Of a DNA stretch of 64,000 nucleotides, positions 7,570 to 17,171 are shown piece after piece. This DNA is from Spongiihabitans sp965206355 (GTDB lineage Bacteria; Pseudomonadota; Gammaproteobacteria; Arenicellales; Poriferihabitantaceae): the NCBI GenBank assembly GCA_965206355.1, contig OZ242212.1:1054001-1118000 (forward strand). The letters are read 5' to 3'. The notes below the pieces were generated by a model. It worked only from the letters and a program-made list of their open reading frames with translations, was not told the origin of the DNA and searched no databases. The position numbers were made by a program, and so were the translations under genes. Within the stretch, counting starts at the first letter, position 1. Each line of letters begins with the position of its first letter.

Positions 7570-10491
7570 TCATAAATAATCGGTGTCACCAATGCGGCAT
7601 AGCCCATGTAAATCACAGGAGCGACAGGTTGTTTTATCCAGCGGATTGACCTCGGCATGACCGGTATAATACTGATCGGCCAGTCTGCTTAATTGTTCAT
7701 TCCAGTATTTAATAAAAACTGGCCACAAATATTCAACACGCGCTTCAACAATATCCTGATAAATTTTCAATGCTTCTAATCGGGTATTTTCTGATTCTGA
7801 TATTTTTCTGGCAACACGCTGGGCAGTTTTTTCTAGTTCCTTCTGATCTATACCTTTATAAGTACATTCGCCAGTACGAACCTGCCCGAATAGCAAGGCG
7901 GAAAGCATGACCGGGGGATTATTCTCATAGTCGTTGGTATTGGTATGTTGCGCTAAAGCATACAGTGGTAATTGGGGCTGCTTGGGGCGATCACCAAACC
8001 AATCCATCAGTGACCCGACCTTACCGGTTTTGTAGTCAATCAAAAGTCGCGTATTGTCGGCAAGCCGGTCTATGCGATCAATTTTGACCTTCAATATCAG
8101 CTTGCCCAGCATCAGTTGCCGCTGTGTTTCACATTCGACGACGCGAAATGCCTGTGTCTGCCCCCGATTTTTTTCCGCTTCAAACCATTCTAGTAACAAC
8201 GCCCTGAGCCATTGCGCTTGTACCCGAAAGAATTGCTTCCCCCTGCCGCTTTTGTGAAAAAATCGTTGGCCACAAATCGCGATATTGTCGTCAATAATGT
8301 GTTTGAGATCATGCTCGGACATCGCCGCCAGTCGCTGTGATGATTGCAATGCCTGCCATATCTGCTCCAGCACACGGTGCACCCAACTACCCCGCTCCAG
8401 CGCGCTCAGTCCGGGCTTGCGCACATCAATATCGCGCGCTCCGAGCCGATGTCTGGCATAGGCACGAAAAGGACAGGCTGCCTGATCACGAATAACCGCG
8501 GTGCCGCCTCGAGTTTTCGCATCGGCTTTGCCCAGTCCCTGTGTGCCGACAAAGGTTTCGAGTTTTGTTTGGTTTTCTTGCAACTGCGCAATCAGACCAG
8601 AGCGGGCAAATTCGAGCTTAGTCGGTTCCGCCAACAAGGCACTCGGCAACAGCGCAACATCTTGTTCAAAACAGTAGCGACTCAACACCATTTCATCACA
8701 CTGATTGATTAAACGGGCTTGTTGCGCTTTGGCATACTGTTCATTGAGTTTTAGCGAGGCGCGATGATAGCCGGCATCTTCTTGTCGCTTACCGAGAATA
8801 AATGGACTCGCTTGCACTGGCGGTGGCCAGTCTCTTTCGGTTAAATTACCAAACCAGATTGCGTCAAATTCAATGCTGGAAGTTTCCATAATACCGAGCA
8901 CATCGACACTGACCTGAGGTGATTCCGGCTCGAAGGGTTGTTCATTTAGGCGTTGGCTCAACACCGCGAGTGCGCTTGCCATTGTGATCATTGTCGCTGA
9001 CTCTCTGCTCAACTTGTTCGCGACCAGATTCAATGACCCCAAGCAACAGATCTCTCGCTTAAATGCCTCAACCGTCTGGTATTGCTCGCTGTTTAATGCA
9101 GACTCTCCGGGCCAGCCGAGATTGTCTAACCACAGTAAAAATAATTCCGCCCATTGCGAAAATGAATGTGTTTGTTGGACGGATGTCATCAACGCATTAT
9201 TGGCATTGATTTTTTCAAGAAAAATAGGCGGAACCGATTGCCGTTGTTCCTGCCACTGTTTCACTATTTTCAGAAAATCTGCAAAGCGTAATTGATACGG
9301 CAAATGTTTCCGACAGTAAAACTCGAATTCATTGCGGGCATAGCATTCGCTGTCTGCACCGCCGACAAAGGGACTTAGTATGACTTTGCTGATAGCCAAA
9401 TGGGTCAACTCTGCCGTTGTCGCCAGCGATAACAACAGTAAAGCAGCATCAACAACAGGCGCATCAAGCAGTTTTATGCCCAATGAAATATGGAATGGTT
9501 TGGCGCGATGGCTACCCGTATCAAGCAGATGATGCGGGCTAAGTATTTGCTTGAGTGCGTAATCAATGGCCTGTCGTGATTGCTGCATATTCGGTGCCAC
9601 CACGGCAAGCCTTTGCTTGGGGTTGCGCGCCATCTTCTCCATAATCCAGTGTGCCATCGCCAACCATTGTTCAGACTCGCTCTGATAGTGCCGAAACTGA
9701 CAATGCGTAGCCGAATCCGAATCACTGCCCGCACTATCCGTAACAGCATGCAGGGACAAATCAACATTATGCTGCCGCAGGGTGTCTATAAGACGTTGTT
9801 GCTGGGCGTTAACACCATCAAACCCCATCCACAGTAGCGCCCTGCGCCCTGTCAATCCATCTGTCAGACTATTTTCTAATCGACCCACATGGCTCCACTC
9901 ATCTATCAGCACGTCAATCAACTGATGCTTATCTATCCAGTTATTTTTCTGACACTGTTGCCTAAATGACTCCGCCCAGCGCGCAAAACTGCGATGATCG
10001 TCAAGATCAGATGCGCTGCATTCGTCTATCGCAATATCCCATTGACAGCAAATACGCCACGCCTGCATAGCCGCCTTGACGGTCGCTGCAATATTCCATA
10101 ATGGCTGAGAGTCGCGCTGATGTTTATGGATATCATCCGCGATAACCTGCGTCCACACCGCTCTGCTTTGCAGGATGTTGAGTACAATAGCGCTGCTCGA
10201 CACGGCATGCACTTGCGGCTCGGTGTTGGCTTTTCCCACCAACCGCTGTTGCCCCTCGCCACTTGCATCTCCCATATCAGCACCATCCTGAAGCACTTGC
10301 CACAGGCGAAAAATCCAAGTCTCAAAAGGCAGGATGTCTGCGGTCTCCCAGACCTGCTTGCCCTGAGCAAGCTGATATTGATTAAATTGTTGATGCGTTT
10401 CTCGGGCGAGACGTTTCGTGGCAGTCACCAACGTAGCAGCATCGCATAATTGCTGTGCCACGTCATCGCTGAAGAGTTTGGATTTATTCAT
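7570..10491 (-). CDS. AddB-like DNA repair nuclease/helicase partner
   Basis: 973 residues, matching in length and layout the proteobacterial 'probable DNA repair protein' family that pairs with AddA-like helicases. The middle contains FDAIWFGNLTERDWPPP. The C-terminal third has the nuclease core RLLIDYKTGK. A split cysteine set, DQAACPFRAYARHRL followed far downstream by TTCRSCDLHGLC, resembles the four-cysteine Fe-S cluster of AddB-type nucleases. There is no classical Walker A near the start, which is usual for the inactivated helicase of AddB. It lies immediately upstream of the AddA-like gene. Start at the ATG of MNKSKLFSDDV. I infer a break-repair complex. Confidence 0.88.
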   Translation of the reverse strand: MNKSKLFSDDVAQQLCDAATLVTATKRLARETHQQFNQYQLAQGKQVWETADILPFETWIFRLWQVLQDGADMGDASGEGQQRLVGKANTEPQVHAVSSSAIVLNILQSRAVWTQVIADDIHKHQRDSQPLWNIAATVKAAMQAWRICCQWDIAIDECSASDLDDHRSFARWAESFRQQCQKNNWIDKHQLIDVLIDEWSHVGRLENSLTDGLTGRRALLWMGFDGVNAQQQRLIDTLRQHNVDLSLHAVTDSAGSDSDSATHCQFRHYQSESEQWLAMAHWIMEKMARNPKQRLAVVAPNMQQSRQAIDYALKQILSPHHLLDTGSHRAKPFHISLGIKLLDAPVVDAALLLLSLATTAELTHLAISKVILSPFVGGADSECYARNEFEFYCRKHLPYQLRFADFLKIVKQWQEQRQSVPPIFLEKINANNALMTSVQQTHSFSQWAELFLLWLDNLGWPGESALNSEQYQTVEAFKREICCLGSLNLVANKLSRESATMITMASALAVLSQRLNEQPFEPESPQVSVDVLGIMETSSIEFDAIWFGNLTERDWPPPVQASPFILGKRQEDAGYHRASLKLNEQYAKAQQARLINQCDEMVLSRYCFEQDVALLPSALLAEPTKLEFARSGLIAQLQENQTKLETFVGTQGLGKADAKTRGGTAVIRDQAACPFRAYARHRLGARDIDVRKPGLSALERGSWVHRVLEQIWQALQSSQRLAAMSEHDLKHIIDDNIAICGQRFFHKSGRGKQFFRVQAQWLRALLLEWFEAEKNRGQTQAFRVVECETQRQLMLGKLILKVKIDRIDRLADNTRLLIDYKTGKVGSLMDWFGDRPKQPQLPLYALAQHTNTNDYENNPPVMLSALLFGQVRTGECTYKGIDQKELEKTAQRVARKISESENTRLEALKIYQDIVEARVEYLWPVFIKYWNEQLSRLADQYYTGHAEVNPLDKTTCRSCDLHGLCRIGDTDYL

Positions 10492-10518
10492 CCGAAAACC
10501 ACCGCCAAGATACTACCC

Positions 10519-10830
10519 TCAGGCAAAATCGGCTGAAAGTTGCTCGATGATTTGTGCAAGCTGGAAATCCAGCATAGTAATACCCCCGCTCTGGTGCGTG
10601 GTGAGATTGATTGTTACCGTCTTATAGACATTACACCACTCTGGGTGGTGATTCATCTTCTCCGCCGCTATCGCACACTGGGTCATAAACCCAAAAGCCT
10701 GAATAAAATGCTTTAACACGAAGGTCTTGTGCAGTTTCTGCTCCGCAATCTGCCACGGTTGCTCCAGTTCCAAATTGAGATGATGCAATTGCGTAGCGCA
10801 TTCCGCAGCATCCAAACATATTTGTTTCAT
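10519..10830 (-). CDS. phhB: Pterin-4a-carbinolamine dehydratase
   Basis: 103 residues containing EKMNHHPEWCNVYKTV followed by TTHQSGGIT, the signature of pterin-4a-carbinolamine dehydratases. These dehydrate the carbinolamine left after aromatic amino-acid hydroxylation and so recycle tetrahydrobiopterin. The usual partner, phenylalanine hydroxylase, is not next to it here, so an alternative role (for example in pterin metabolism or molybdopterin enzymes) is possible. It ends 27 bp before the AddB-like gene begins on the same strand and may be co-transcribed with it. Confidence 0.93.
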   Translation of the reverse strand: MKQICLDAAECATQLHHLNLELEQPWQIAEQKLHKTFVLKHFIQAFGFMTQCAIAAEKMNHHPEWCNVYKTVTINLTTHQSGGITMLDFQLAQIIEQLSADFA

Positions 10831-10975
10831 GGTTAATACCTCGTTAATACTTTGTCAATAAGATGCTCATAAGCGACACCGATCACCTTTGTTTTTATAG
10901 GCATCGGCTGGCAATTAGAACATAATTAAACAGTAGCTAGACATATCGGCAATAATATTTTTTGTGTCCTGCGTT

Positions 10976-11007
10976 TTTGCCCCTAAACTTTCGTGTTCTG
11001 GTATAAT
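10976..11007 (+). promoter_or_regulatory. Likely sigma70 promoter with extended -10 for petABC
   Basis: TATAAT at 11002-11007 is preceded by TGG, giving the extended -10 form TGNTATAAT. A weak -35 (TTGCCC, about 10977-10982) has a long 19-bp spacer, so the extended -10 probably carries recognition. It points at petA, about 110 bp downstream. Confidence 0.6.
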
Positions 11008-11119
11008 GCTCCGTTCTTCCAATATGCCGGCTGAATCGGCTTTAATCAGATTGAGTAAACCCTATTTAGACCGTATAAGGGCATTTCCAATAAATTTTTC
11101 TATTTGTAAGAGGTAGAAC

Positions 11120-11713
11120 ATGACTGACAATCATGTGGATCACAAGCGGCGGCGCTTGTTGACCATAGCAACGTCTGGAGTGGGTCTGATGGGGGCTGTG
11201 GGTATGGCAGTTCCGTTTGTCGGCAGTCTGAATCCCAGTGAAAAAGCCAAGGCGGCTGGTGCACCAGTGGAAGTTGACATCAGCAAACTGGAGTCTGGAC
11301 AACAGCTTATCGTTAAATGGCGCGGCAAACCGGTATGGGTGATTCGTCGTCCTCAGGAATCGTTGGCAATGCTTGACAGCTTGAATAACGTGTTGCTTGA
11401 TCCTGATTCCAAAAATCATCAACAACCTGACTATGCACAAAACCTCTATCGCTCCATCAAGCAAGAGATATTGGTTTTAGTTGGGATATGCACTCACCTC
11501 GGTTGCTCACCGAAATACCAGCCACAAGTCGGTTTTGTGTCGTTTGATGATGACTGGAAAGGGGGCTTTTTGTGCGCCTGTCATGGCTCAAAATTTGATC
11601 TGGCAGGGCGCGTGTATAAGGGCGTGCCCGCCCCATCCAATTTGGTCGTGCCGCCCCATCAATATCTATCCGATGATGTCTTGCTCATTGGTGAAGATGG
11701 AGGAATCAGCTAA
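11120..11713 (+). CDS. petA: Ubiquinol-cytochrome c reductase Rieske iron-sulfur subunit
   Basis: 197 residues. A twin-Arg-like N-terminus (KRRRLLTIATSGVGLMG) is followed by one hydrophobic anchor, then the two Rieske 2Fe-2S loops CTHLGC and CACHGS, whose Cys and His residues bind the cluster. It takes electrons from ubiquinol in the bc1 complex and passes them to cytochrome c1. A Shine-Dalgarno AAGAGG precedes the ATG. The stop overlaps the start region of petB (TAATG), so translation is coupled. Confidence 0.97.
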   Translation: MTDNHVDHKRRRLLTIATSGVGLMGAVGMAVPFVGSLNPSEKAKAAGAPVEVDISKLESGQQLIVKWRGKPVWVIRRPQESLAMLDSLNNVLLDPDSKNHQQPDYAQNLYRSIKQEILVLVGICTHLGCSPKYQPQVGFVSFDDDWKGGFLCACHGSKFDLAGRVYKGVPAPSNLVVPPHQYLSDDVLLIGEDGGIS

Positions 11714-12942
11714 TGCGCTTTATGAACTGGTTGGATCACAGATTTCCGGCTTCAAAAACGATGCGTGAACATTTAACCGAATACTACGCGCCCAAAAACT
11801 TTAATTTCTGGTATTTTTTCGGCAGTCTGGCACTGATGGTTCTGGTGTTGCAGATTATCACTGGCATATTGCTGGCGATGAACTACAAACCCGATGCCGA
11901 ACTGGCATTTGCGTCTGTGGAATATATTATGCGGGATGTCTGGGGAGGCTGGTTTGTGCGTTATATGCACTCAACCGGGGCTTCTCTGTTTTTCGTGGTG
12001 ATTTATCTACATATGTTTCGCGGCTTGCTATACGGCTCTTACCGAAACCCCAGGGAGTTAGTCTGGATATTCGGCATGGTTATTTTTTTGGCCATGATGG
12101 CAACCGCGTTTTTCGGTTACCTGTTACCTTGGGGACAAATGTCGTTTTGGGGTGCGCAGGTCATCGTCAACCTGTTTGAAACCCTGCCTTTCATCGGCGG
12201 CGCGTTGTCGGAGTGGATTCGTGGTGACTATGTCATATCGGATATTACCCTGAACCGATTTTATGCTTTCCATTATTTGATTCCGTTTATTTTGGTCGGG
12301 CTGGTTTTTCTGCACATTGTTGCCTTACACAAAGTCGGCTCAAATAATCCTGATGGCATTGAAATAAAACAAGGTGCCAAAGGCAATAACTGGAGTGCGG
12401 ATGCGCCTGCGGACGGCATTCCGTTTCATCCTTACTACACGGTAAAAGATATTCTGGGGACGGTCGTGTTTATGGCCGTTTTTATGGGGATTGTCTTCTT
12501 TTTTCCTGAAATGGGTGGGTATTTTCTTGAGCAGCCCAATTATGAACCAGCCAATCCGCTAAAAACACCCGAACATATTGCGCCGGTCTGGTACTTCACG
12601 CCGTACTATGCCATCTTGCGTGCCATACCCAGTGCGTTTGGCACGCAGGTATGGGGCGTTTTAGCGATGTTCGCTTCCATCGCTGTGTTTTTCTTCCTAC
12701 CCTGGCTCGATCGCAGTCCGGTTAAATCTATTCGCTACAAAGGCTGGATATTCAAGTCCTGTCTTGCACTATTCGTCATCTCCTTTGTCATACTCGGCTA
12801 TCTGGGGACACAACCGCCCGGCGGTTCTCGAACTGTAGTCGCGCAAATTTTCACGCTATTGTATTTTGCCTTTTTCCTGCTGATGCCGATTTACAGCAAA
12901 ATGGATAAGACCAAGCCAGTGCCTGAGAGGGTTGGAAAATGA
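11713..12942 (+). CDS. petB: Cytochrome b subunit of the bc1 complex
   Basis: 409 residues with eight or so membrane segments and the usual cytochrome b landmarks: YMHSTGASLFFVVIYLHMFR (first pair of haem ligands), TAFFGYLLPWGQMSFWGAQV, the second histidine pair in YAFHYLIPFILVGLVFLHI, and the Qo-site PEW-like region written here as PVWYFTPYYAILR. It binds two b haems and forms the quinol oxidation and reduction sites. Length fits the separate, full-length bacterial cytochrome b. It overlaps the petC start by 4 bp (ATGA). Confidence 0.97.
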   Translation: MRFMNWLDHRFPASKTMREHLTEYYAPKNFNFWYFFGSLALMVLVLQIITGILLAMNYKPDAELAFASVEYIMRDVWGGWFVRYMHSTGASLFFVVIYLHMFRGLLYGSYRNPRELVWIFGMVIFLAMMATAFFGYLLPWGQMSFWGAQVIVNLFETLPFIGGALSEWIRGDYVISDITLNRFYAFHYLIPFILVGLVFLHIVALHKVGSNNPDGIEIKQGAKGNNWSADAPADGIPFHPYYTVKDILGTVVFMAVFMGIVFFFPEMGGYFLEQPNYEPANPLKTPEHIAPVWYFTPYYAILRAIPSAFGTQVWGVLAMFASIAVFFFLPWLDRSPVKSIRYKGWIFKSCLALFVISFVILGYLGTQPPGGSRTVVAQIFTLLYFAFFLLMPIYSKMDKTKPVPERVGK

Positions 12943-13703
12943 GGATTACAATGACTCCGCTAATAAAATCGTTGCTTGTTGTGGTGTTAGCTGCCAACTC
13001 GATGGTCGTTTTTGCCGCAACCGCAGCCAACGACCGACTGGCGCATATCGAAATTTCCTTGCAGGATAAACTCTCCTTACAAAATGGTGCCAAGCTGTTT
13101 ATCAACTATTGTATGTCCTGCCACAGTGCCAAATTTATGCGTTATAAACGCATGGCGCAGGATCTGGAGATTCCTGAACAATTGGTCGAAGATAATATGA
13201 TTTTCACTGGCGGAAAGATTGGCGATGCCATGACCACTACGATGTCTAAACAAGCGGGTGAGCAGTGGTTTGGTGTTGCACCACCCGATTTGTCGTTGAT
13301 TGGCAAACTACGTGATCCGGACTGGTTATACGGTTATCTTCGATCATTCTATATTGATGACAGCACCGAAAGCGGTTGGAACAATCTGATTTTCCCCAAT
13401 GTCGCTATGCCACATGCGCTGTATGAATTGCAGGGCATCCAGAAAGCGGTTTTCACTTTCGAGACCGATAGTAACGGCAGACAGCATAAGGTTTTCCAAA
13501 AATTTGTGCCGCTGACATCTGGCACGATGAGTGCCAAAGAATATGATCATGCTATGCGAGACCTAACTAACTTCCTGTTCTATATGGGCGAACCTGCGCG
13601 CATGGTACGCATTAAATATGGCTTGTGGACAATGTTGTTTCTGGCGGTCTTGGGTGCGCTGGCATTTATGCTCAAGAAAGAATACTGGCGAGACGTTCAT
13701 TGA
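12939..13703 (+). CDS. petC: Cytochrome c1 subunit of the bc1 complex
   Basis: 254 residues: signal peptide (SLLVVVLAANSMVVFAATAA), haem-binding CMSCHSAKFMRYKR, and a C-terminal membrane anchor YGLWTMLFLAVLGALAFML. Cytochrome c1 receives electrons from the Rieske protein and reduces soluble cytochrome c. The start at 12939 overlaps petB by 4 bp; a second in-frame ATG at 12951 is possible. Third gene of the petABC operon. A short mobile element sits 43 bp after its stop. Confidence 0.96.
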   Translation: MRITMTPLIKSLLVVVLAANSMVVFAATAANDRLAHIEISLQDKLSLQNGAKLFINYCMSCHSAKFMRYKRMAQDLEIPEQLVEDNMIFTGGKIGDAMTTTMSKQAGEQWFGVAPPDLSLIGKLRDPDWLYGYLRSFYIDDSTESGWNNLIFPNVAMPHALYELQGIQKAVFTFETDSNGRQHKVFQKFVPLTSGTMSAKEYDHAMRDLTNFLFYMGEPARMVRIKYGLWTMLFLAVLGALAFMLKKEYWRDVH

Positions 13704-13746
13704 TGTTGTCAAACCGAACCACCTACCGTTTGTGTCCAGACAATAC

Positions 13747-13908
13747 GAGACCTTTGCACGGAAGATGATTTCGCTTTTAGGCCAGGCAAAAACGCACGGA
13801 ATGAGGGAGTTTATGCTTATAAATGACCGATTGAGTACGATTTTACCAACAGTAGGCGCTTTTAGGCGACGCAGCATGCAGGTGAAATGGCTTTCGTGCA
13901 AAGGTCTC
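13747..13908 (-). mobile_element. Short non-autonomous element copy 3, 162 bp
   Basis: Long form in minus orientation (left end reads GCACGGAAGATG). 5-bp duplication AATAC at 13742-13746 and 13909-13913. It lies between petC and sspA, which are usually close neighbours. Confidence 0.95.
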
Positions 13909-13941
13909 AATACAGCAATATGATTGAATTTAGCACTCAGC

Positions 13942-14577
13942 ATGAATAATAACATTCCTTTATCTGACCGCCATCCGATTATGACGTTACTGTCCAGTCC
14001 GCTGGATGTGTTTAGTCACTGTTGTCGGATTGTTTTGCTGGAAAAAGGCGTTGAATCTGAAGTGAAATATATTTCGGTAACCGATGACCCTGCGAAAGTC
14101 GGCGAACACAATCCCTACGGTGAAACACCAACACTGGTCGATCGTGATGTCGCACTGTATGGTATGTGGGTCATCATTGAATATCTTGATGAGCGATTTC
14201 CACACCCGCCATTGATGCCAGCAGATCCGATTAGCCGTGCTAAAACGCGCTTGGTCGTTTCTCGGCTGACGCGGGATTGGTTGCAACCGATATGTGATTT
14301 GGGCGAAACCAACACGCCCAAACCGTCTGCGAAATTACAAAAAAGTTTACATGACGGGCTACTGGCGTTATCGCCTATTTTCGCCACCAAGCCCTATTTT
14401 TTTGGTGTCGAATACTCTTTAATTGATGCTTATTTTACGCCTCTGCTTTGGCGTTTACCGGCATTGGGTATTGAACTGCCAAAACAAGCCGCACACCTCA
14501 TCGAATACAGTGAGCGTCTGTTCAAACGACCGACATTTCAGCGTAGCATGAGCGATCAGGAAATTGAGCTACGCTAA
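13942..14577 (+). CDS. sspA: Stringent starvation protein A (GST fold)
   Basis: 211 residues from the ATG at 13942; a TTG at 13924 is possible but unnecessary. A thioredoxin-like N-terminal domain (SSPLDVFSHCCRIVLLEKGV, NPYGETPTLVDRDVALY, IIEYLDERFPHPPLMP) is followed by a helical GST C-terminal domain. SspA associates with RNA polymerase under starvation and acid stress. The petABC-sspA-sspB order is common in gammaproteobacteria and supports the call over an ordinary glutathione transferase. Confidence 0.92.
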   Translation: MNNNIPLSDRHPIMTLLSSPLDVFSHCCRIVLLEKGVESEVKYISVTDDPAKVGEHNPYGETPTLVDRDVALYGMWVIIEYLDERFPHPPLMPADPISRAKTRLVVSRLTRDWLQPICDLGETNTPKPSAKLQKSLHDGLLALSPIFATKPYFFGVEYSLIDAYFTPLLWRLPALGIELPKQAAHLIEYSERLFKRPTFQRSMSDQEIELR

Positions 14578-14685
14578 AAAAACTGAAATGCTTTTTGTCG
14601 CACCTGCTACTATTCTCTGTCTGATCGCTTTTCGGTCGCTTTACTGCGTCAAGTTGATTGGGGCGATTTATTTGCGGGCAACATA

Positions 14686-15108
14686 ATGGCACAATCAACA
14701 CAAAACGGCAGTGGCGAACAAGCCTCTTTATCCACCAAGCCTTACCTGATTCGGGCCATCTATCAGTGGGCACTGGACAACGGCTATACGCCACAGATAT
14801 TAGTCGCCACCGATCAAGAAGATGTGCTGGTTCCCAGGCAATATATAAAAGACAGCAAAATCGTTTTGAATATCCACCCGCAATCGGTTACGGGGCTGGA
14901 CCTCGGTAACGAATATGTATGGCTTTCGGCTCGATTTTCCGGCAAAGCGATGGAAATTACTGTACCGGTTGCTGCGATATTGGCCATTTATGTGCGGGAA
15001 AATGGTCAAGGCATTGTTTTTCAGGATGACCATGAGGAAATTGTGCTCCCGCCTGATTCCCCTGCTTCCAAGCCAAGCCCGCCTTCCCACTTGAAACTGG
15101 TGGAGTAG
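14686..15108 (+). CDS. sspB: ClpXP protease specificity-enhancing factor SspB
   Basis: 140 residues. The core reads KPYLIRAIYQWALDNGYTP, NIHPQSVTGLDLGNEYVWLS and MEITVPVAAILAIYVRENGQ. A flexible acidic/proline-rich linker follows and ends in LKLVE, matching the short C-terminal ClpX-binding tail of SspB. The protein delivers ssrA-tagged and other substrates to ClpXP. It follows sspA by 108 bp on the same strand. Confidence 0.94.
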   Translation: MAQSTQNGSGEQASLSTKPYLIRAIYQWALDNGYTPQILVATDQEDVLVPRQYIKDSKIVLNIHPQSVTGLDLGNEYVWLSARFSGKAMEITVPVAAILAIYVRENGQGIVFQDDHEEIVLPPDSPASKPSPPSHLKLVE

Positions 15109-15230
15109 TGAGGACTCTCCGACCTAACCATCAGGCAGGCTGTGTCTGAACACCCGCTACCCACGCCTTACCCAACTTCGCCAAAAAACTTGCCTGATTT
15201 AAACACAGTCGCCCAAACACAGCCGCAGTG

Positions 15231-15258
15231 CTTGAATTTTAAGAGTTTGACCGCATTG
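15231..15258 (+). promoter_or_regulatory. Candidate sigma32 (heat-shock) promoter for hslVU
   Basis: CTTGAA at 15231-15236, a 14-base spacer, then CCGCATTG at 15251-15258, close to the sigma32 consensus CTTGAAA-N(11-14)-CCCCATNT (one mismatch in the conserved CCCCAT core). It lies 35 bp before the hslV start. The E. coli hslVU operon is sigma32-dependent, so position and sequence agree. Confidence 0.6.
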
Positions 15259-15293
15259 CAATATCTCGTTCAGCCACTTTTGATGTCCACAAC

Positions 15294-15833
15294 ATGAAAC
15301 AATTTAGAGGTACCACAATACTGTCTGTCCGCAAAGATAATCAAGTGGTTATCGGTGGTGATGGACAGGTTTCTATTGGTAATACCATGATGAAAGGCAA
15401 TGCCCGAAAAGTCAGACGCTTATACCATGAACAGGTGATTGCCGGCTTTGCTGGCGGGACTGCTGACGCTTTTACCTTGTTTGAACGCTTTGAAGGCAAA
15501 CTGGAAAAACATCAGGGACAATTAGTGCGTGCGGCGGTGGAGCTGGCAAAAGACTGGCGTACCGACCGAATACTGCGGCGATTGGAAGCCTTGCTCGCCG
15601 TTGCCGACAAGGAAGCCTCTTTGATTATATCTGGTAATGGTGATGTCATTGAACCGGAACAAGGGGTAATGGCTATCGGTTCTGGTGGTGATTTCGCAAA
15701 ATCTGCTGCCCTCGCCTTGATGGAAAATACCGAATTATCGGCAAAGGAAATCGTTGAAAAAAGTTTAGGCATTGCCGGGAAAATATGTATTTATACCAAC
15801 GATTATCTGACTGTTGACAGTCTTGATTACTAG
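15294..15833 (+). CDS. hslV: ATP-dependent protease peptidase subunit HslV
   Basis: 179 residues, beginning MKQFRGTTILSVRKDNQVV. The catalytic Thr is expected to become residue 1 after removal of the short propeptide MKQFRG. Family landmarks GNARKVRRLYHEQVIAGFAG, TADAFTLFERFE, AVELAKDWRTDR and GKICIYTNDYLTV are all present. HslV forms the double-hexamer protease chamber that HslU feeds. It is 15 bp upstream of hslU in the same operon. Confidence 0.97.
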   Translation: MKQFRGTTILSVRKDNQVVIGGDGQVSIGNTMMKGNARKVRRLYHEQVIAGFAGGTADAFTLFERFEGKLEKHQGQLVRAAVELAKDWRTDRILRRLEALLAVADKEASLIISGNGDVIEPEQGVMAIGSGGDFAKSAALALMENTELSAKEIVEKSLGIAGKICIYTNDYLTVDSLDY

Positions 15834-15848
15834 CTTTGAGGAACATAA

Positions 15849-17171
15849 ATGACTGAAATGACACCACGGGAAATTGTTGAAGAACTCGATAATCATATTA
15901 TTGGACAAAAAGCGGCTAAACGTGCTGTTGCCATCGCCTTGCGAAATCGTTGGCGCAGAATGCAGGTTACCCAAGATTTGCGTGTTGAAATAACCCCGAA
16001 AAATATTCTAATGATTGGACCGACCGGTGTAGGTAAAACTGAAATCGCCCGCCGCCTTGCCCGACTTGCCAAAGCTCCCTTTATCAAGGTCGAAGCCACC
16101 AAATTCACCGAGGTTGGCTATGTCGGTCGAGAAGTCGATACCATTATTCGTGATCTGATGGATATATCAGTGAAAATGACCCGAGAAGACGCTGTTGTAC
16201 AAGTAAAACTTCGTGCCGAAGATGCTGCAGAAGAACGCATTCTCAATGTGCTATTGCCGCCTGCACGTAGTGAAGAGAGCGATGGCGACAGTGCGGGTCG
16301 CCAACGATTTCGCAAATTGCTCCGCGAAGGCAAGTTAGATGACAAGGAAGTTGAAATTGAAGTCAGTAATCCGTCTATTGGTGTGGAAATTATGGCTCCG
16401 CCCGGTATGGAGGAGATGACCAACCAGCTACAAGGTATGTTTCAAAATCTAGGCAATCAAAAGAAGCGTCAACGCAAAGCCCGAGTCAAAGAAGCACTTA
16501 AACTGATGACCGAAGAAGAAGCCTCCAAGCTCATCAATGAAGAAGAAATTAAAATGCAGGCATTGGAAAATGTTGAGCAAAATGGCATCGTGTTTCTCGA
16601 TGAAATAGACAAAATTGTCGGTCGTTCTGCGCAGGGGCATAGTGGCGCAGACATCTCCCGCGAAGGCGTACAACGTGATTTACTGCCGTTGGTTGAAGGT
16701 TCTACTATTTCCACCAAATATGGCATGGTAAAAACCGATCATATTTTATTCATTGCATCGGGTGCATTTCATCTGGCAAAACCGTCAGATTTGATTCCAG
16801 AATTACAAGGTCGCTTACCTATTCGGGTAGAACTAAAAGCACTGACATCAAACGACTTTGCAAGAATCCTCACTGAGCCCGATGCGTCTCTGACCGATCA
16901 ATACCACGCCTTGATGAATACCGAAGGCGTACAACTTGAGTTTAGCGCTGACGGCATAAAGCGCATTGCCGAAGTAGCCTGGCAGGTCAATGAACAAACA
17001 GAAAACATTGGAGCCAGACGCTTACATACCGTTATGGAGCGACTACTGGAAAGCATTTCCTTTGAGGCGGCGGATAAGTCGGGACAGTCGGTTAATGTTG
17101 ATGTCGATTATGTCAATCTCCATTTACAGGATTTGGCAGATAACCAGGATTTATCCCGATATATTTTGTAA
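15849..17171 (+). CDS. hslU: HslU ATPase/unfoldase
   Basis: 440 residues. It starts MTEMTPREIVEELDNHIIGQ, has Walker A MIGPTGVGKTEIARRLA, pore-loop region VGYVGREVDTIIRDLMD, an inserted intermediate domain (~residues 110-235), Walker B GIVFLDEIDKIVG, sensor ETENIGARRLHTVMERLLE-type motif (written here TENIGARRLHTVMERLLE) and the C-terminal tail ending LSRYIL that activates HslV. It unfolds substrates for HslV. A GAGG Shine-Dalgarno lies in the short gap after hslV. Confidence 0.97.
   Translation: MTEMTPREIVEELDNHIIGQKAAKRAVAIALRNRWRRMQVTQDLRVEITPKNILMIGPTGVGKTEIARRLARLAKAPFIKVEATKFTEVGYVGREVDTIIRDLMDISVKMTREDAVVQVKLRAEDAAEERILNVLLPPARSEESDGDSAGRQRFRKLLREGKLDDKEVEIEVSNPSIGVEIMAPPGMEEMTNQLQGMFQNLGNQKKRQRKARVKEALKLMTEEEASKLINEEEIKMQALENVEQNGIVFLDEIDKIVGRSAQGHSGADISREGVQRDLLPLVEGSTISTKYGMVKTDHILFIASGAFHLAKPSDLIPELQGRLPIRVELKALTSNDFARILTEPDASLTDQYHALMNTEGVQLEFSADGIKRIAEVAWQVNEQTENIGARRLHTVMERLLESISFEAADKSGQSVNVDVDYVNLHLQDLADNQDLSRYIL

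Noticed and set aside
8054..8712. Plus-strand open frames inside the AddB-like gene
   Set aside because: Shadows of a strongly supported 973-residue gene.
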